Origin: Bacillus benzoevorans
GTDB taxonomy: Bacteria > Bacillota > Bacilli > Bacillales > Cytobacillaceae
DNA length: 64,000 bases
Reading direction: 5' to 3'
NCBI RefSeq assembly: GCF_014207535.1
Contig: NZ_JACHGK010000002.1
Location: forward strand, 372,001-436,000
Part shown: positions 16,869 through 24,739 of the stretch, piece by piece
Layout: each line of letters starts with the position of its first letter
Numbering within the stretch: the first letter of the stretch is position 1
Program-made: the position numbers and the translations under genes
The notes under the pieces: model-generated
Seen by the model: only the letters and a program-made list of their open reading frames with translations
What the model was told of the DNA's origin: nothing
Database searches by the model: none

Positions 16869-16916
16869 GGTGCTATCCCAAAAGCTAGTTTCTTTCATTG
16901 CTTTTGGGATAGCACC
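16869..16916 (-). terminator. Strong 17-bp terminator/attenuator hairpin
   Basis: GGTGCTATCCCAAAAGC and its exact reverse complement enclose a 14-base loop, and seven T residues follow on the minus strand. It ends the permease transcript. It also lies between the GTATACC site at 16955 and the dehydrogenase start. Confidence 0.85.
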
Positions 16917-16949
16917 TCAATTTCCTGACGGAATTTTTCGTATTTTCGT

Positions 16950-16965
16950 ATTTTGTATACCATTT
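16950..16965. promoter_or_regulatory. GTATACC-type operator, permease-dehydrogenase gap
   Basis: Core GTATAC 16955-16960 in CGTATTTTGTATACCATTTT, 46 bases after the permease stop codon and upstream of the strong hairpin. Confidence 0.55.
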
Positions 16966-17005
16966 TAATATATAGCCTAGCTAACTAGACTATTACCACT
17001 AATTT

Positions 17006-18460
17006 TTACCAAATGATTATTGCAATAAAAGTGGCAATGAACAGCCCGACCATAACTGGTATGAAATTCTTTCTGGCCAGCTCTATCGGAGATATTTGCA
17101 AGAAGCCTGCAATCGCTACGAGTGAGGACCATGCAATGATCGTGCCTCCGCCTGACCAAACTGCACCCATTTGTCCAATTGCCGCTAAGGTTGAAACATC
17201 TAAACCGCTTCCTGCAGCTAATGCTCCGGATAATGCCCCCGTTAAAGGAAGCCCTGCAAAACCTGAGCCATCTATGCCGGTTATTAACCCAACTATTAAT
17301 AAACCGAAACCTGCAATAAATTCATTTTGTGGAATATAAGCTTGTCCAGCCTGAATTATATCAAAGAGAAAAGCTGGTTTAGCTGCATTTTCACTTAATG
17401 AAAGGATGGCTCCTGAAAAATCCGAGCTTCCCATAAAGAAATAACCGGCTATAGGGATAACTGGTGCCATGGCCCTAAAAGAAAAAACAAAGCCTTCTGT
17501 AAGATGTTCGCTTATTTTGTCAAAGGCATGCATCTTGTTAAAAGCAATAGTAGATAAAATCAATAGGATTACGGAAACACCGCCAATAAAAGCTGCACCG
17601 CTTCCTCCCTCTAATCCGGATCCCCCCGTTAATTTGTCCTGGAACATATAAATCATAATTGCCAGCATAGATAACGGTACGAGGACTGCAAATACCTTTC
17701 CCCATGTTTGTTTAACATGAACAATCTCCGAGCCTTCTTCTACAGTTGCCGCTATTTCATTTGCTCCATCAGTATATGCTTCCTCCTTTGCATTTAATTC
17801 TATTGCAGATTTTAAAGGCGAATTTTTTTTAATGGCTTTGCGTTCCTTTAAATAAACGATACTAAGGGAACTTAATCCTGTAATTAAAGAAAGAACTAAC
17901 ACTTTATCTGCTATTAATGAAGTATCGATTCCGGCTGCAGTTGCACTAATCATCGGGGCAACTTGCATAATATAGTCAGAAGAGAGCGCCATTCCTTGAC
18001 CTGATATACATACAACCATTGCTGCAGTCATTACCGGCAATCCCGCCCTTACTGCGGCTGGAACTAACAAAGCACAGATTAACGGAACCGCAGGAGTTGG
18101 CCAGAAAAACAGCGAAACAACATAGGTTGTGACCATTAAAATAAGATAAGAGACATGCCCATTTACCATTACTTTTTGAATCGGTGCAACCATCCTTGTA
18201 TCTGCCCCAAGGTCCTTTAAAGAATTAAGCAAGGCAATCATTAGCGAAATGATCAAGAATATATTAAATAATTCTTTAGCCGCAACGAGATTTGCATTAA
18301 AAACTGCTTGAAAACCAGCTATAACATTTCCATTATATAATAGACCAACTAGAAAAGTTCCAATTAGAACCGGCAATACAACACCTTTTCTTAAAAGCAT
18401 GGTAATAATGACAAAAACCGTAACGAATACATACATCCAATGGGCTAATGTTAGTTCCAT
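17006..18460 (-). CDS. Polytopic membrane transporter, organic-acid type
   Basis: A 484-residue protein with about 12 hydrophobic segments and a charged central loop (about residues 225-275). ATG 18460 has GGAGGG before it; the frame continues to 18622 through the promoter. VSLFFWPTPAVPLICALLVP, GQGMALSSDYIMQVAPMISATAAG and GGGTIIAWSSL are re-entrant-loop-like signatures of secondary carriers in the gluconate/C4-dicarboxylate range. It shares the minus-strand unit with RidA and the second GntR. It is a likely uptake system for the locus; the substrate is unknown. Confidence 0.75.
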   Translation of the reverse strand: MELTLAHWMYVFVTVFVIITMLLRKGVVLPVLIGTFLVGLLYNGNVIAGFQAVFNANLVAAKELFNIFLIISLMIALLNSLKDLGADTRMVAPIQKVMVNGHVSYLILMVTTYVVSLFFWPTPAVPLICALLVPAAVRAGLPVMTAAMVVCISGQGMALSSDYIMQVAPMISATAAGIDTSLIADKVLVLSLITGLSSLSIVYLKERKAIKKNSPLKSAIELNAKEEAYTDGANEIAATVEEGSEIVHVKQTWGKVFAVLVPLSMLAIMIYMFQDKLTGGSGLEGGSGAAFIGGVSVILLILSTIAFNKMHAFDKISEHLTEGFVFSFRAMAPVIPIAGYFFMGSSDFSGAILSLSENAAKPAFLFDIIQAGQAYIPQNEFIAGFGLLIVGLITGIDGSGFAGLPLTGALSGALAAGSGLDVSTLAAIGQMGAVWSGGGTIIAWSSLVAIAGFLQISPIELARKNFIPVMVGLFIATFIAIIIW

Positions 18461-18833
18461 AAATTCCCTCCAAAGTTTATAAAGTCTTAAGCAAAAAATT
18501 TTGACTATCTTATAACTTGAATTTCTTTGTTTTCGGCTCAGTAATCGTTCAGAAGGACTTCTTTTCACTTTAATCTTTAATAAACACGAATCCCATACAG
18601 TATTTAATATTTTGTATACCAAACTTTTGTCTTTTTATCCCACAAAACTATCTAATCTACACCTTTCGTTAATTTTTTGACGCTGGCAAATAAATTGTTT
18701 TTGAATTTTCTTAATATTTACTAAATTATACATGGACATTTAAATAATGTAAACACCTTCGTAATGTTATTAATTTAAAAATAATGTTGTATGCTGATAA
18801 TCTTTTAATTTTTAAAATCATTACATCTCCGAT
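18461..18833. promoter_or_regulatory. AT-rich promoter gap between RidA and permease
   Basis: No gene is seen. It holds the permease ribosome binding site, the operator at 18609-18624 and AT-rich DNA without clear hairpins. Confidence 0.5.
18609..18624. promoter_or_regulatory. GTATACC-type operator, permease promoter
   Basis: Core GTATAC 18614-18619 in AATATTTTGTATACCAAAC, 154 bases upstream of the permease start. Confidence 0.6.
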
Positions 18834-19298
18834 TTATTCCACTTCTACTATGATATCAAGTTCAATAGCCGCACCACGAGGTAAGATCACTCCAATGGCT
18901 GTTCTAGCGTGACCGCCCGTTTCTTCCCCAAACAATTCAACAAACAAGTCAGATGCTCCATTCATCACTTTTGCGTGAGATGTAAAATCAAGTGTTGAGT
19001 TAATTAATCCTAGCAATTTTACAAATTTCTTAACGCGAGATAATTCGCCTAATTCTTCTTTAATCGTTGTTAATGCCAGGAGGGCGGCGGTCTTTGCAGC
19101 TTCATATCCCTCTTCCATTGTTAAATCACTGCCTACTTTTCCAATAAATTCATGGGATACGACACCCGATAAAAAAAGAAGGTTTCCCGTTTGAACACAG
19201 GATAGATAATTTCCAGCCTTTTCACGCTTCTTTGGCAAAATTAACCCCATCTTTTCTAGTTTTTCCTCTGGTCTCAATGATTTGTTTTGAACTTTCAT
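18834..19298 (-). CDS. RidA family protein (enamine/imine deaminase)
   Basis: A 154-residue YjgF/RidA-type protein starting MKVQNKSLRPEEKLEKMG after AAGGGTGAG. It has the family pattern: NLLFLSGVVS near the N-terminal strand, YEAAKTAALLALTTIKEEL, and a C-terminal GGHARTAIGVILPRGAAIELDIIVEVE whose conserved Arg (HARTAIG) binds the carboxylate of imine substrates. RidA proteins hydrolyse reactive enamines or act as deaminases in amine catabolism. It lies next to the second GntR, supporting a nitrogenous substrate for the locus. Confidence 0.88.
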   Translation of the reverse strand: MKVQNKSLRPEEKLEKMGLILPKKREKAGNYLSCVQTGNLLFLSGVVSHEFIGKVGSDLTMEEGYEAAKTAALLALTTIKEELGELSRVKKFVKLLGLINSTLDFTSHAKVMNGASDLFVELFGEETGGHARTAIGVILPRGAAIELDIIVEVE

Positions 19299-19567
19299 TT
19301 TTCTCACCCTTTACCTTTTGATTTCATATTTTAAAGTCTTAGTATAAAAAATATCATATTGGGAATATTCTGACAATATAATTCAGAAAATTATTTAGAT
19401 TAATTTTAATTTTGTTTCAGATTTCTGTTTACTTAGCTATCGCAGTATAATAATTTTATAGATTCAGTAATTATTCTTGATAAACGGTCAGTGTTTTGTT
19501 AAGTGGATAATAAAATATACAGAAAAACTAATCTATTTAGCTTTTTCTGTATATTTTAAGTCCTGCT

Positions 19568-20239
19568 CTATTTATTCTTTTGTTGGATGGATTCAGTATA
19601 AGCTTTCTTTGAATTTTCAATATGGATCTTTGTTAAATATTCAGCCATCTCTGTTTCTTTATTCATGATAGCCTTCATAATTTCTATATGTTCTTTCATT
19701 GACTGTTCTGGTCTTCCTTGATTTTTATAACCAATCTTTGCAAAAGCCCGAATATAATCGGATAATCCACTCAGAATTTCAAATAGTTTAGAATTCTTTG
19801 CAGAACTATATAAAAGATGATTTAGCTTACCGTGTAAATCGGAATAATCTTCATAATTACTTTCCGCTAAACGATCTTCGACCATTTTAATACTGGTCTC
19901 AAATTTACTTTTTGTATCATCATCCAATTTTTGCACAGCTAATTTTGCAGCTAACACCTCTAGTGATGAAAGAATCGTGAATACTTCAATAATTTCCTTA
20001 TCATTTATATCAGCAACTATTACCCCTTTTCTAGGTACAGTTTTTACGAATCCCTGTGATTCTAACCTAAATAATGCTTCTCGAATTGGTGTTCTGCTGA
20101 TTTTCAATTTTTCTGCAAGTTCTCTTTCCACTAAACGATCCCCTGCTTTTAATTCACCTTCTAAGATGAGATCTTTGAGGTGTAAATAAGCCCTTTCACG
20201 TATAGAGATTAGGTTTTCCTCCGACCAATTACTTCCCAA
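19568..20239 (-). CDS. GntR family regulator, FadR/FCD type (copy 2)
   Basis: A paralogue of the GntR at 4423-5097, with the same winged helix (RAYLHLKDLILEGELKAGDRLVERELAEKLKISRTPIREALFRLE) and FCD domain. The frame runs to ATG 20269, but that start overlaps a GTATAC palindrome. TTG 20239 (MGSNWSEENLISIRE) has a purine-rich site upstream and aligns with the start of copy 1. The palindrome overlapping the 5' end suggests autoregulation. The two copies at opposite ends of the locus probably bind the same sites and may respond to different metabolites. Confidence 0.88.
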   Translation of the reverse strand: MGSNWSEENLISIRERAYLHLKDLILEGELKAGDRLVERELAEKLKISRTPIREALFRLESQGFVKTVPRKGVIVADINDKEIIEVFTILSSLEVLAAKLAVQKLDDDTKSKFETSIKMVEDRLAESNYEDYSDLHGKLNHLLYSSAKNSKLFEILSGLSDYIRAFAKIGYKNQGRPEQSMKEHIEIMKAIMNKETEMAEYLTKIHIENSKKAYTESIQQKNK

Positions 20240-20256
20240 TTTGCTTCCCCTCTTCT

Positions 20257-20272
20257 CATTGGTATACATTAT
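20257..20272. promoter_or_regulatory. GTATACC-type operator at the second GntR gene
   Basis: Core GTATAC 20262-20267 in CTCATTGGTATACATTATG. It lies 23 bases upstream of the chosen TTG start, placing the site for autorepression. Confidence 0.55.
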
Positions 20273-20450
20273 GCCAATAATAGCAATTATAGCCTAAACA
20301 CACAACATAGATCAAATATCAGCAGCTCAAGCTCATCATTTTTGGGATTTCGGGTACTTATGGGGGACCGTGAAATTTGGATTCACTTGCGGCCGGATGA
20401 GTTTAAAAGGGAATGTTGAGATAGTTTTTTGTGTCTTTTCCTAAAATTTT

Positions 20451-20525
20451 AAAAATAGAGTGCTATACTCTCAGACTTCTGCTTGGAAAAAATTAGGGAA
20501 ACAAGAGAACCGTCCCCCTGTTTTA
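20451..20525. repeat. Dispersed GGGGACGGTTCTC repeat, copy a
   Basis: It reads AAAAATAGAGT...GGGAAACAAGAGAACC then GTCCCCCTGTTTTA. On the minus strand the TAA of its TAAAACAGG start is the stop codon of the OsmC gene. Related copies occur near 29550, 30270, 31271, 39215, 40573 and 47689. Confidence 0.75.
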
Positions 20526-21014
20526 TAAAAGCCTTTTAAATATGACATCAAGATTCATTGACCTTTTTAAGGTATTGTAGATAGGCGACTTTTTAAGCGC
20601 ATTGTGGCAAAAATCCGCAAAATCATTGTCCTCAAGTTCAGCAAACAAATAAACGGTTACCGTTATTTTTCGAATCATCGGTTCTTCATCATATCCTTTA
20701 ACACCGACTAATGTTAAAGGGTTTTCCAGCGAAAGATGCAAAACCCCTTCCATTTCTTCAATAATGGACCCCATTTTTTTTGACTGCTCAAGGAGCGTCA
20801 AAAGGATACTGCTTAAAACGGAACTAGCAAAGTACTCTAGACTGGTAAATGATTGGTATTCTGAGTCGAAACTTATTTGCTTTTCTATTTGCAGGCTATT
20901 TTTATTTGTGTAAATTTTTACAGTAGAAAGATCATTGGATGTCCCCCTGAAGTTCATATCGAAAATCTTAGACTCATATATTGAATTGCTTTCATCTGTT
21001 GACTGCTTCATCAT
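20523..21014 (-). CDS. OsmC-like protein
   Basis: A 163-residue OsmC/Ohr-fold protein with a preceding AAGGAGC site. The helix LEYFASSVLSSILLTLLEQSKK, the strand ITVTVYLFAEL and the second-Cys helix FADFCHNALKKSPIYNTLKRS match the family. The usual first active-site Cys of the central helix is missing, and only Cys near residue 135 remains, so classical two-Cys peroxidase chemistry is doubtful. The start overlaps the 3' end of the MetE-like gene by 23 bases, so translation is coupled. A role in handling thiols or hydroperoxides made by the neighbouring enzymes is inferred. Confidence 0.78.
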   Translation of the reverse strand: MMKQSTDESNSIYESKIFDMNFRGTSNDLSTVKIYTNKNSLQIEKQISFDSEYQSFTSLEYFASSVLSSILLTLLEQSKKMGSIIEEMEGVLHLSLENPLTLVGVKGYDEEPMIRKITVTVYLFAELEDNDFADFCHNALKKSPIYNTLKRSMNLDVIFKRLL

Positions 21015-22188
21015 ATTTGCTCCTTAGAATGGAAGATGCTTCTGCTAATACGCGCATTTTAGCCGCTATATTTTCGAAAATGTTAACTGGACTGCTGGAA
21101 AAAGTGGCAAAGCCGCAATCCGGATTTAACCATAATCTTTCCTTTGGCAGGTAATGAAGTGCTTCTTCCACTCTTGAAAGGATTGAATCCAATGCCTCAA
21201 TTTCATCTGTACGCGGATTGATCACTCCTAATCCAAGCGCTGCATTCCCCCCAATTCTGGAATCAGAGAGTATGGAGCTTAGCTCCCCGGCTCTTGGCGT
21301 TGAAAATTCCAGTGTTAAAATATCTGCATTTACATGAGCAAATAACTCAAGCAGCGGAGTATAGGAGCCTGACAATAATATGCTTTCATCCTTGCTCCAG
21401 TTTCCTCTGCAGACATGAAGAGAAGAAGCCGTCTTACTCCTGTCTATATACTCCATCACCTGTGCAATCATAGAACTGGCAAATTCAAGCTCTTCTTTCG
21501 GATCCTTTCTCTCGGAAAGAGCTGCACACATAAATGACCTTGGTTTGCCATCAGTGAATACAACTTCGGTCAGAACCGGTTCATCCAATTGAATCACATC
21601 CACGCCAATGTCCTGTAGATGGTCTATTTCTTCCTTCATAATCTTAATCACATCTTGGCCCAGCTCTTCCTTACTCCCATAATACTGACCAGAGAGGTTA
21701 GGAAGCCACATCGACCGAGTCAAAAGATAGGGACCTGGCATTGTGATCTTGACGGGTTTATCAGTGAACTTCTTCATCATCAAAAGTTCATCCGCGACAA
21801 TATTCCCTTTATATTCCAACTTACCGACACAAATGGCATTCCGAATACTGACTGCCGGTACATCAAGCGCCGTTAAAATATCCTCAAATGCCTGTTTATC
21901 ATCGATATAATCGAGCATTTCACTCATGCTCATCATGCTGACGCCGCCAATTTTATCGGAAACAAAGGACACATAGTTATCCCGACCGATCTCCCCGCTT
22001 GTGATGATGTCAATCCCTGCTTCCTCCTGCAGCATCATGATCTTTTCGGTTTCCAGATGGATCAATTGGTTAAAATCATTGGCTGCAATCGTTCCTTTTC
22101 TCATCCTTCTGAGAGCGCTTAGAACCTCTTTTGATCTTGGCATACTTCCAATTAAAGAAGTAGGAAATAGCGGCAATGGTCTTTTCAT
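20992..22188 (-). CDS. MetE-like zinc methyltransferase (C-terminal domain only)
   Basis: A 398-residue protein equivalent to the catalytic half of MetE, starting MKRPLPLFPTSLIGSMPRS after GGGAG. Zinc ligands are present: His and Cys in SLHVCRGNW, Glu in TLEFSTPRAGEL and Cys in WLNPDCGFATF. QLDEPVLTEVV covers part of the substrate pocket. Such short MetE-like proteins (YxjG/YxjH group, core-MetE) use methyl donors other than methyl-folate-triglutamate or act on other thiols. Its neighbours (OsmC, a flavoenzyme and a binding protein) suggest organosulfur or methylthio catabolism rather than methionine synthesis. Confidence 0.88.
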   Translation of the reverse strand: MKRPLPLFPTSLIGSMPRSKEVLSALRRMRKGTIAANDFNQLIHLETEKIMMLQEEAGIDIITSGEIGRDNYVSFVSDKIGGVSMMSMSEMLDYIDDKQAFEDILTALDVPAVSIRNAICVGKLEYKGNIVADELLMMKKFTDKPVKITMPGPYLLTRSMWLPNLSGQYYGSKEELGQDVIKIMKEEIDHLQDIGVDVIQLDEPVLTEVVFTDGKPRSFMCAALSERKDPKEELEFASSMIAQVMEYIDRSKTASSLHVCRGNWSKDESILLSGSYTPLLELFAHVNADILTLEFSTPRAGELSSILSDSRIGGNAALGLGVINPRTDEIEALDSILSRVEEALHYLPKERLWLNPDCGFATFSSSPVNIFENIAAKMRVLAEASSILRSKYDEAVNR

Positions 22189-22307
22189 GTGTATCATCTC
22201 CCAAATGGATTTAAATAATGAAAAGAGAAGCTGCGAAATAAACAAGCTTCTCTTTTTACATAACTAAACTTTTGGTGCTATCAAATCTTGTTATTGATAC
22301 GCATACC

Positions 22308-22377
22308 GCCTTATGTGCATGGGTTCACTAAAATTCCTTGTACCAAGGAAAAGTCGTTCACGCCATACACATAAGGC
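22308..22377. repeat. Nested inverted repeat
   Basis: GCCTTATGTG (22308-22317) pairs with CACATAAGGC (22368-22377). Inside it TTCCTTG-TAC-CAAGGAA (22334-22350) is a second perfect palindrome. It lies in the 246-base gap between the PhnD-like and MetE-like genes. Confidence 0.75.
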
Positions 22378-22433
22378 TAAATTCAATATGAACTTTAACT
22401 GAACCAAAATTTTAAAAGCAGTATAGATATTGA

Positions 22434-23249
22434 TTATTGGAAAAATTTCAGATATTCATCGGCTTCACGTAATTGCTGAAATCCTGTGATTCTGCCTTCA
22501 ACCCATTCCTTCAAACCTTCCATATCCATCATCTTTTTATGGGAATCATTATTATAGTCCATCTTATGAAGGATCTCTTCCCACTTTAAGAATCTTTCCG
22601 TTGGAAAATCAGGATGTGCTACAAAAATGCAGTGGTCAAATAAAGCGGTCGTGTCAATACAAATCAATTGATTTTCATCGATCGTACCATCTTTTTTCCA
22701 AGCGTCCCAGTTCAAATCCAGTGTGACAGCTGCATCCACATTTCCTGCCATCAATGCTTTCATCGCATCCAGCTCGCCGCCTATATGGTCTCCATGAAGA
22801 CCAACACCTATATCATATCTCTTCTCCGTGTAGTCCACTTCATACTCAATTCCATTTTTATGCAAATGATTAATGGGTATCAATCGTGCTTGCGGAGAGT
22901 CAATCGCTCCAAAGCCAATGGTTTTGCCCCTCAAACCATCTAGATTTGTGATACCGCTATCTTTTCTGACGATGAAGCAGCTCTTTCTATCTCGATCCGT
23001 ATCTCTCATTGAACCCATCTGACATTTGCCATCCGTTCTCAAATAAGCATCCAGCCATGCCAGGGGCGAATTCCAGGCAATGTCTATTTCCTTATTCATT
23101 AATCCATCAACCTGAGCTTTATAATCCTTATAGAAAAGACACTCGACTTCAAGCCCTTCCTCTTTGAAAAAATCAGCGATGATGCCCCAGATAACGGTCA
23201 CCTTCGGATCATAAATAACTGCTCCAATCTTGATTCTATCGTTACTCAA
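22434..23249 (-). CDS. Cytoplasmic PhnD-like substrate-binding protein
   Basis: A 271-residue periplasmic-binding-protein fold of the phosphonate/phosphite (PhnD, PF12974-like) group. Typical segments are NKEIDIAWNSPLAWL, SGITNLDGLRGKTIGFGAIDSPQARLIPI and MKALMAGNVDAAVTLDLNWDAW. There is no signal peptide or lipobox, so it is not a normal ABC-transport binding protein, and no permease or ATPase is adjacent. TTG 23249 is preferred because ATG 23258 touches its AAAGGA site. Only about 20 bases separate it from the flavoenzyme gene, so it may bind a ligand for, or form a complex with, that enzyme. Confidence 0.75.
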   Translation of the reverse strand: MSNDRIKIGAVIYDPKVTVIWGIIADFFKEEGLEVECLFYKDYKAQVDGLMNKEIDIAWNSPLAWLDAYLRTDGKCQMGSMRDTDRDRKSCFIVRKDSGITNLDGLRGKTIGFGAIDSPQARLIPINHLHKNGIEYEVDYTEKRYDIGVGLHGDHIGGELDAMKALMAGNVDAAVTLDLNWDAWKKDGTIDENQLICIDTTALFDHCIFVAHPDFPTERFLKWEEILHKMDYNNDSHKKMMDMEGLKEWVEGRITGFQQLREADEYLKFFQ

Positions 23250-23270
23250 TCGACTCATTCCTTTCCAATC

Positions 23271-24398
23271 TTATGGAATCATCTGATCTGTTAACACTTT
23301 TCCAAGCCAAACTGTAAGGATATCGGCACTTGGAGCCATTACTTGACCCGCATAGGCATCTCGTAAAAGTCTTTCCGTTGGAAGTCCCTTATTATAAGCT
23401 TTTCCTCCGCCAACTCTCATGGCGAGCCTTCCACACTCAATGGCCGCTTCAGATGCCACTACTCTTGCCGCCAATATTTTTGCAAGTGCATCTGCTTCTC
23501 CGCTGGCACCTGCTCTCGCCGCCTCTAAAGTCATTGCCTTTGCCGCAGCTGCATTTTTATAAATATCTCCAATATGGATTTGTATCGTTTCAATATGAGC
23601 AAGTGAACTTCCATCCGGATATTTTCTGTCCATCGCGTGATTGCTGGAAATCTCAAACATATGCATAGACGTACCACTATAAACGGCAGCTAACCCGGTG
23701 ATGAAGAATGGAGCGACCACATTGAATACTTGATCTCCTCCGGAACCTTCTGCTCCAATACGGTATGTGGAGTCCAAAGTCACGTTTTCGATCTTCATTG
23801 GACAGGATGAGTTCCCTCTCATTCCTAATCCTTGCCAGTTTGACGGTTCAAAGCTCAAGCCTTCTGTTTCAAGCGGGAATACCCAGTTATTTAATGTACC
23901 TTCTGCAACAGCTGGTGCCAAAACAAGATAATAAGAAGCATATGTACCAGATGTTACCATGCTCTTTTTCCCATTAAAAGTGGTGTTGTCACCTATAACC
24001 TCAGTAGAAATCTCTGGTTTGTAGAAATGTACTCCAGATCCGATTTCACTGTAGGCCAAAGCCATGAATTTACCATTTTCTACAATGTCCGTAAAGATTT
24101 TTCTCTTGAGCTCGTCACTTCCATGAGTTAAAATGCACATTACTGCAACATTATGCATCATGTAGCAAAGAGCCGTAGTAGAGCAAGTCTCTGAAAATGC
24201 CAAACAAGCTTGAGCATGTTCTTCAAGCCCTTTGCCAAACCCACCATATTCTTCAGGTACGAGTAGTTTTAAAAATCCCTTTTTGTCCAATGCCTTAAAC
24301 GTTTCCTCTGGAAATTTAGATTCCTTATCAGTCAATTCAGTGTAAGGCAGGATATAGGACTTGGCAAAGTCCTTGCCCTCTTGATAAACATTGTTCAT
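23271..24398 (-). CDS. Acyl-CoA-dehydrogenase-like flavoenzyme
   Basis: A 375-residue protein with a complete acyl-CoA dehydrogenase fold, starting MNNVYQEGKDFAKSY after GAGGAGG. FPEETFKALDKKGFLKLLVPEEYGGFG and GLGMRGNSSCPMKIENV are typical, as is the C-terminal ERLLRDAYAGQVMAPSADIL. The family includes FAD dehydrogenases and reduced-flavin monooxygenases (DszC, SfnC). Operon partners are the PhnD-like, MetE-like and OsmC genes, which is not a beta-oxidation context. An oxidative or desulfurising role is plausible but unproven. Confidence 0.82.
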   Translation of the reverse strand: MNNVYQEGKDFAKSYILPYTELTDKESKFPEETFKALDKKGFLKLLVPEEYGGFGKGLEEHAQACLAFSETCSTTALCYMMHNVAVMCILTHGSDELKRKIFTDIVENGKFMALAYSEIGSGVHFYKPEISTEVIGDNTTFNGKKSMVTSGTYASYYLVLAPAVAEGTLNNWVFPLETEGLSFEPSNWQGLGMRGNSSCPMKIENVTLDSTYRIGAEGSGGDQVFNVVAPFFITGLAAVYSGTSMHMFEISSNHAMDRKYPDGSSLAHIETIQIHIGDIYKNAAAAKAMTLEAARAGASGEADALAKILAARVVASEAAIECGRLAMRVGGGKAYNKGLPTERLLRDAYAGQVMAPSADILTVWLGKVLTDQMIP

Positions 24399-24660
24399 AG
24401 AGTCCTCCTCATATCATTTTCTTTATGAAATCTATCATGAAGGCTTTATAAACTACTCTATTAATCCCATAGTCATAGTTTATATATAAAATGTATCCCA
24501 CTCCCAGGGGATATTCAATATTTATCCATCTAATTTGGTATAGATATTTTCCATAAAACACTAAATATTCCATCTAATTCTTCGATAGGAATTAATCGCT
24601 GATAATTCCTTGTATGTTATCGGAGCTATCACCAATCATTTTAAAATAGGTGTAGGGAAT
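24399..24660 (-). promoter_or_regulatory. Promoter gap upstream of the flavoenzyme operon
   Basis: No gene is seen in this AT-rich stretch, which must hold the operon promoter. A GTATAG-like sequence near 24538 does not match the GntR consensus. Confidence 0.4.
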
Positions 24661-24706
24661 AAAAATCCCAATTTCTCAATACCGCAAATGAGAAATTGGG
24701 ATTTTT
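24661..24706. terminator. 18-bp terminator of the formate dehydrogenase operon
   Basis: AAAAATCCCAATTTCTCA pairs perfectly with TGAGAAATTGGGATTTTT, 34 bases past the fdhD stop codon. Confidence 0.9.
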
Positions 24707-24739
24707 CATCTTATAATCGGTCCGTTAGCATGGTCTCCA

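Noticed and set aside
20992..22440. Methionine-type riboswitch ahead of the MetE-like gene
   Set aside because: The leader is short and shows only the nested palindrome; no S-box or T-box conserved blocks were found.
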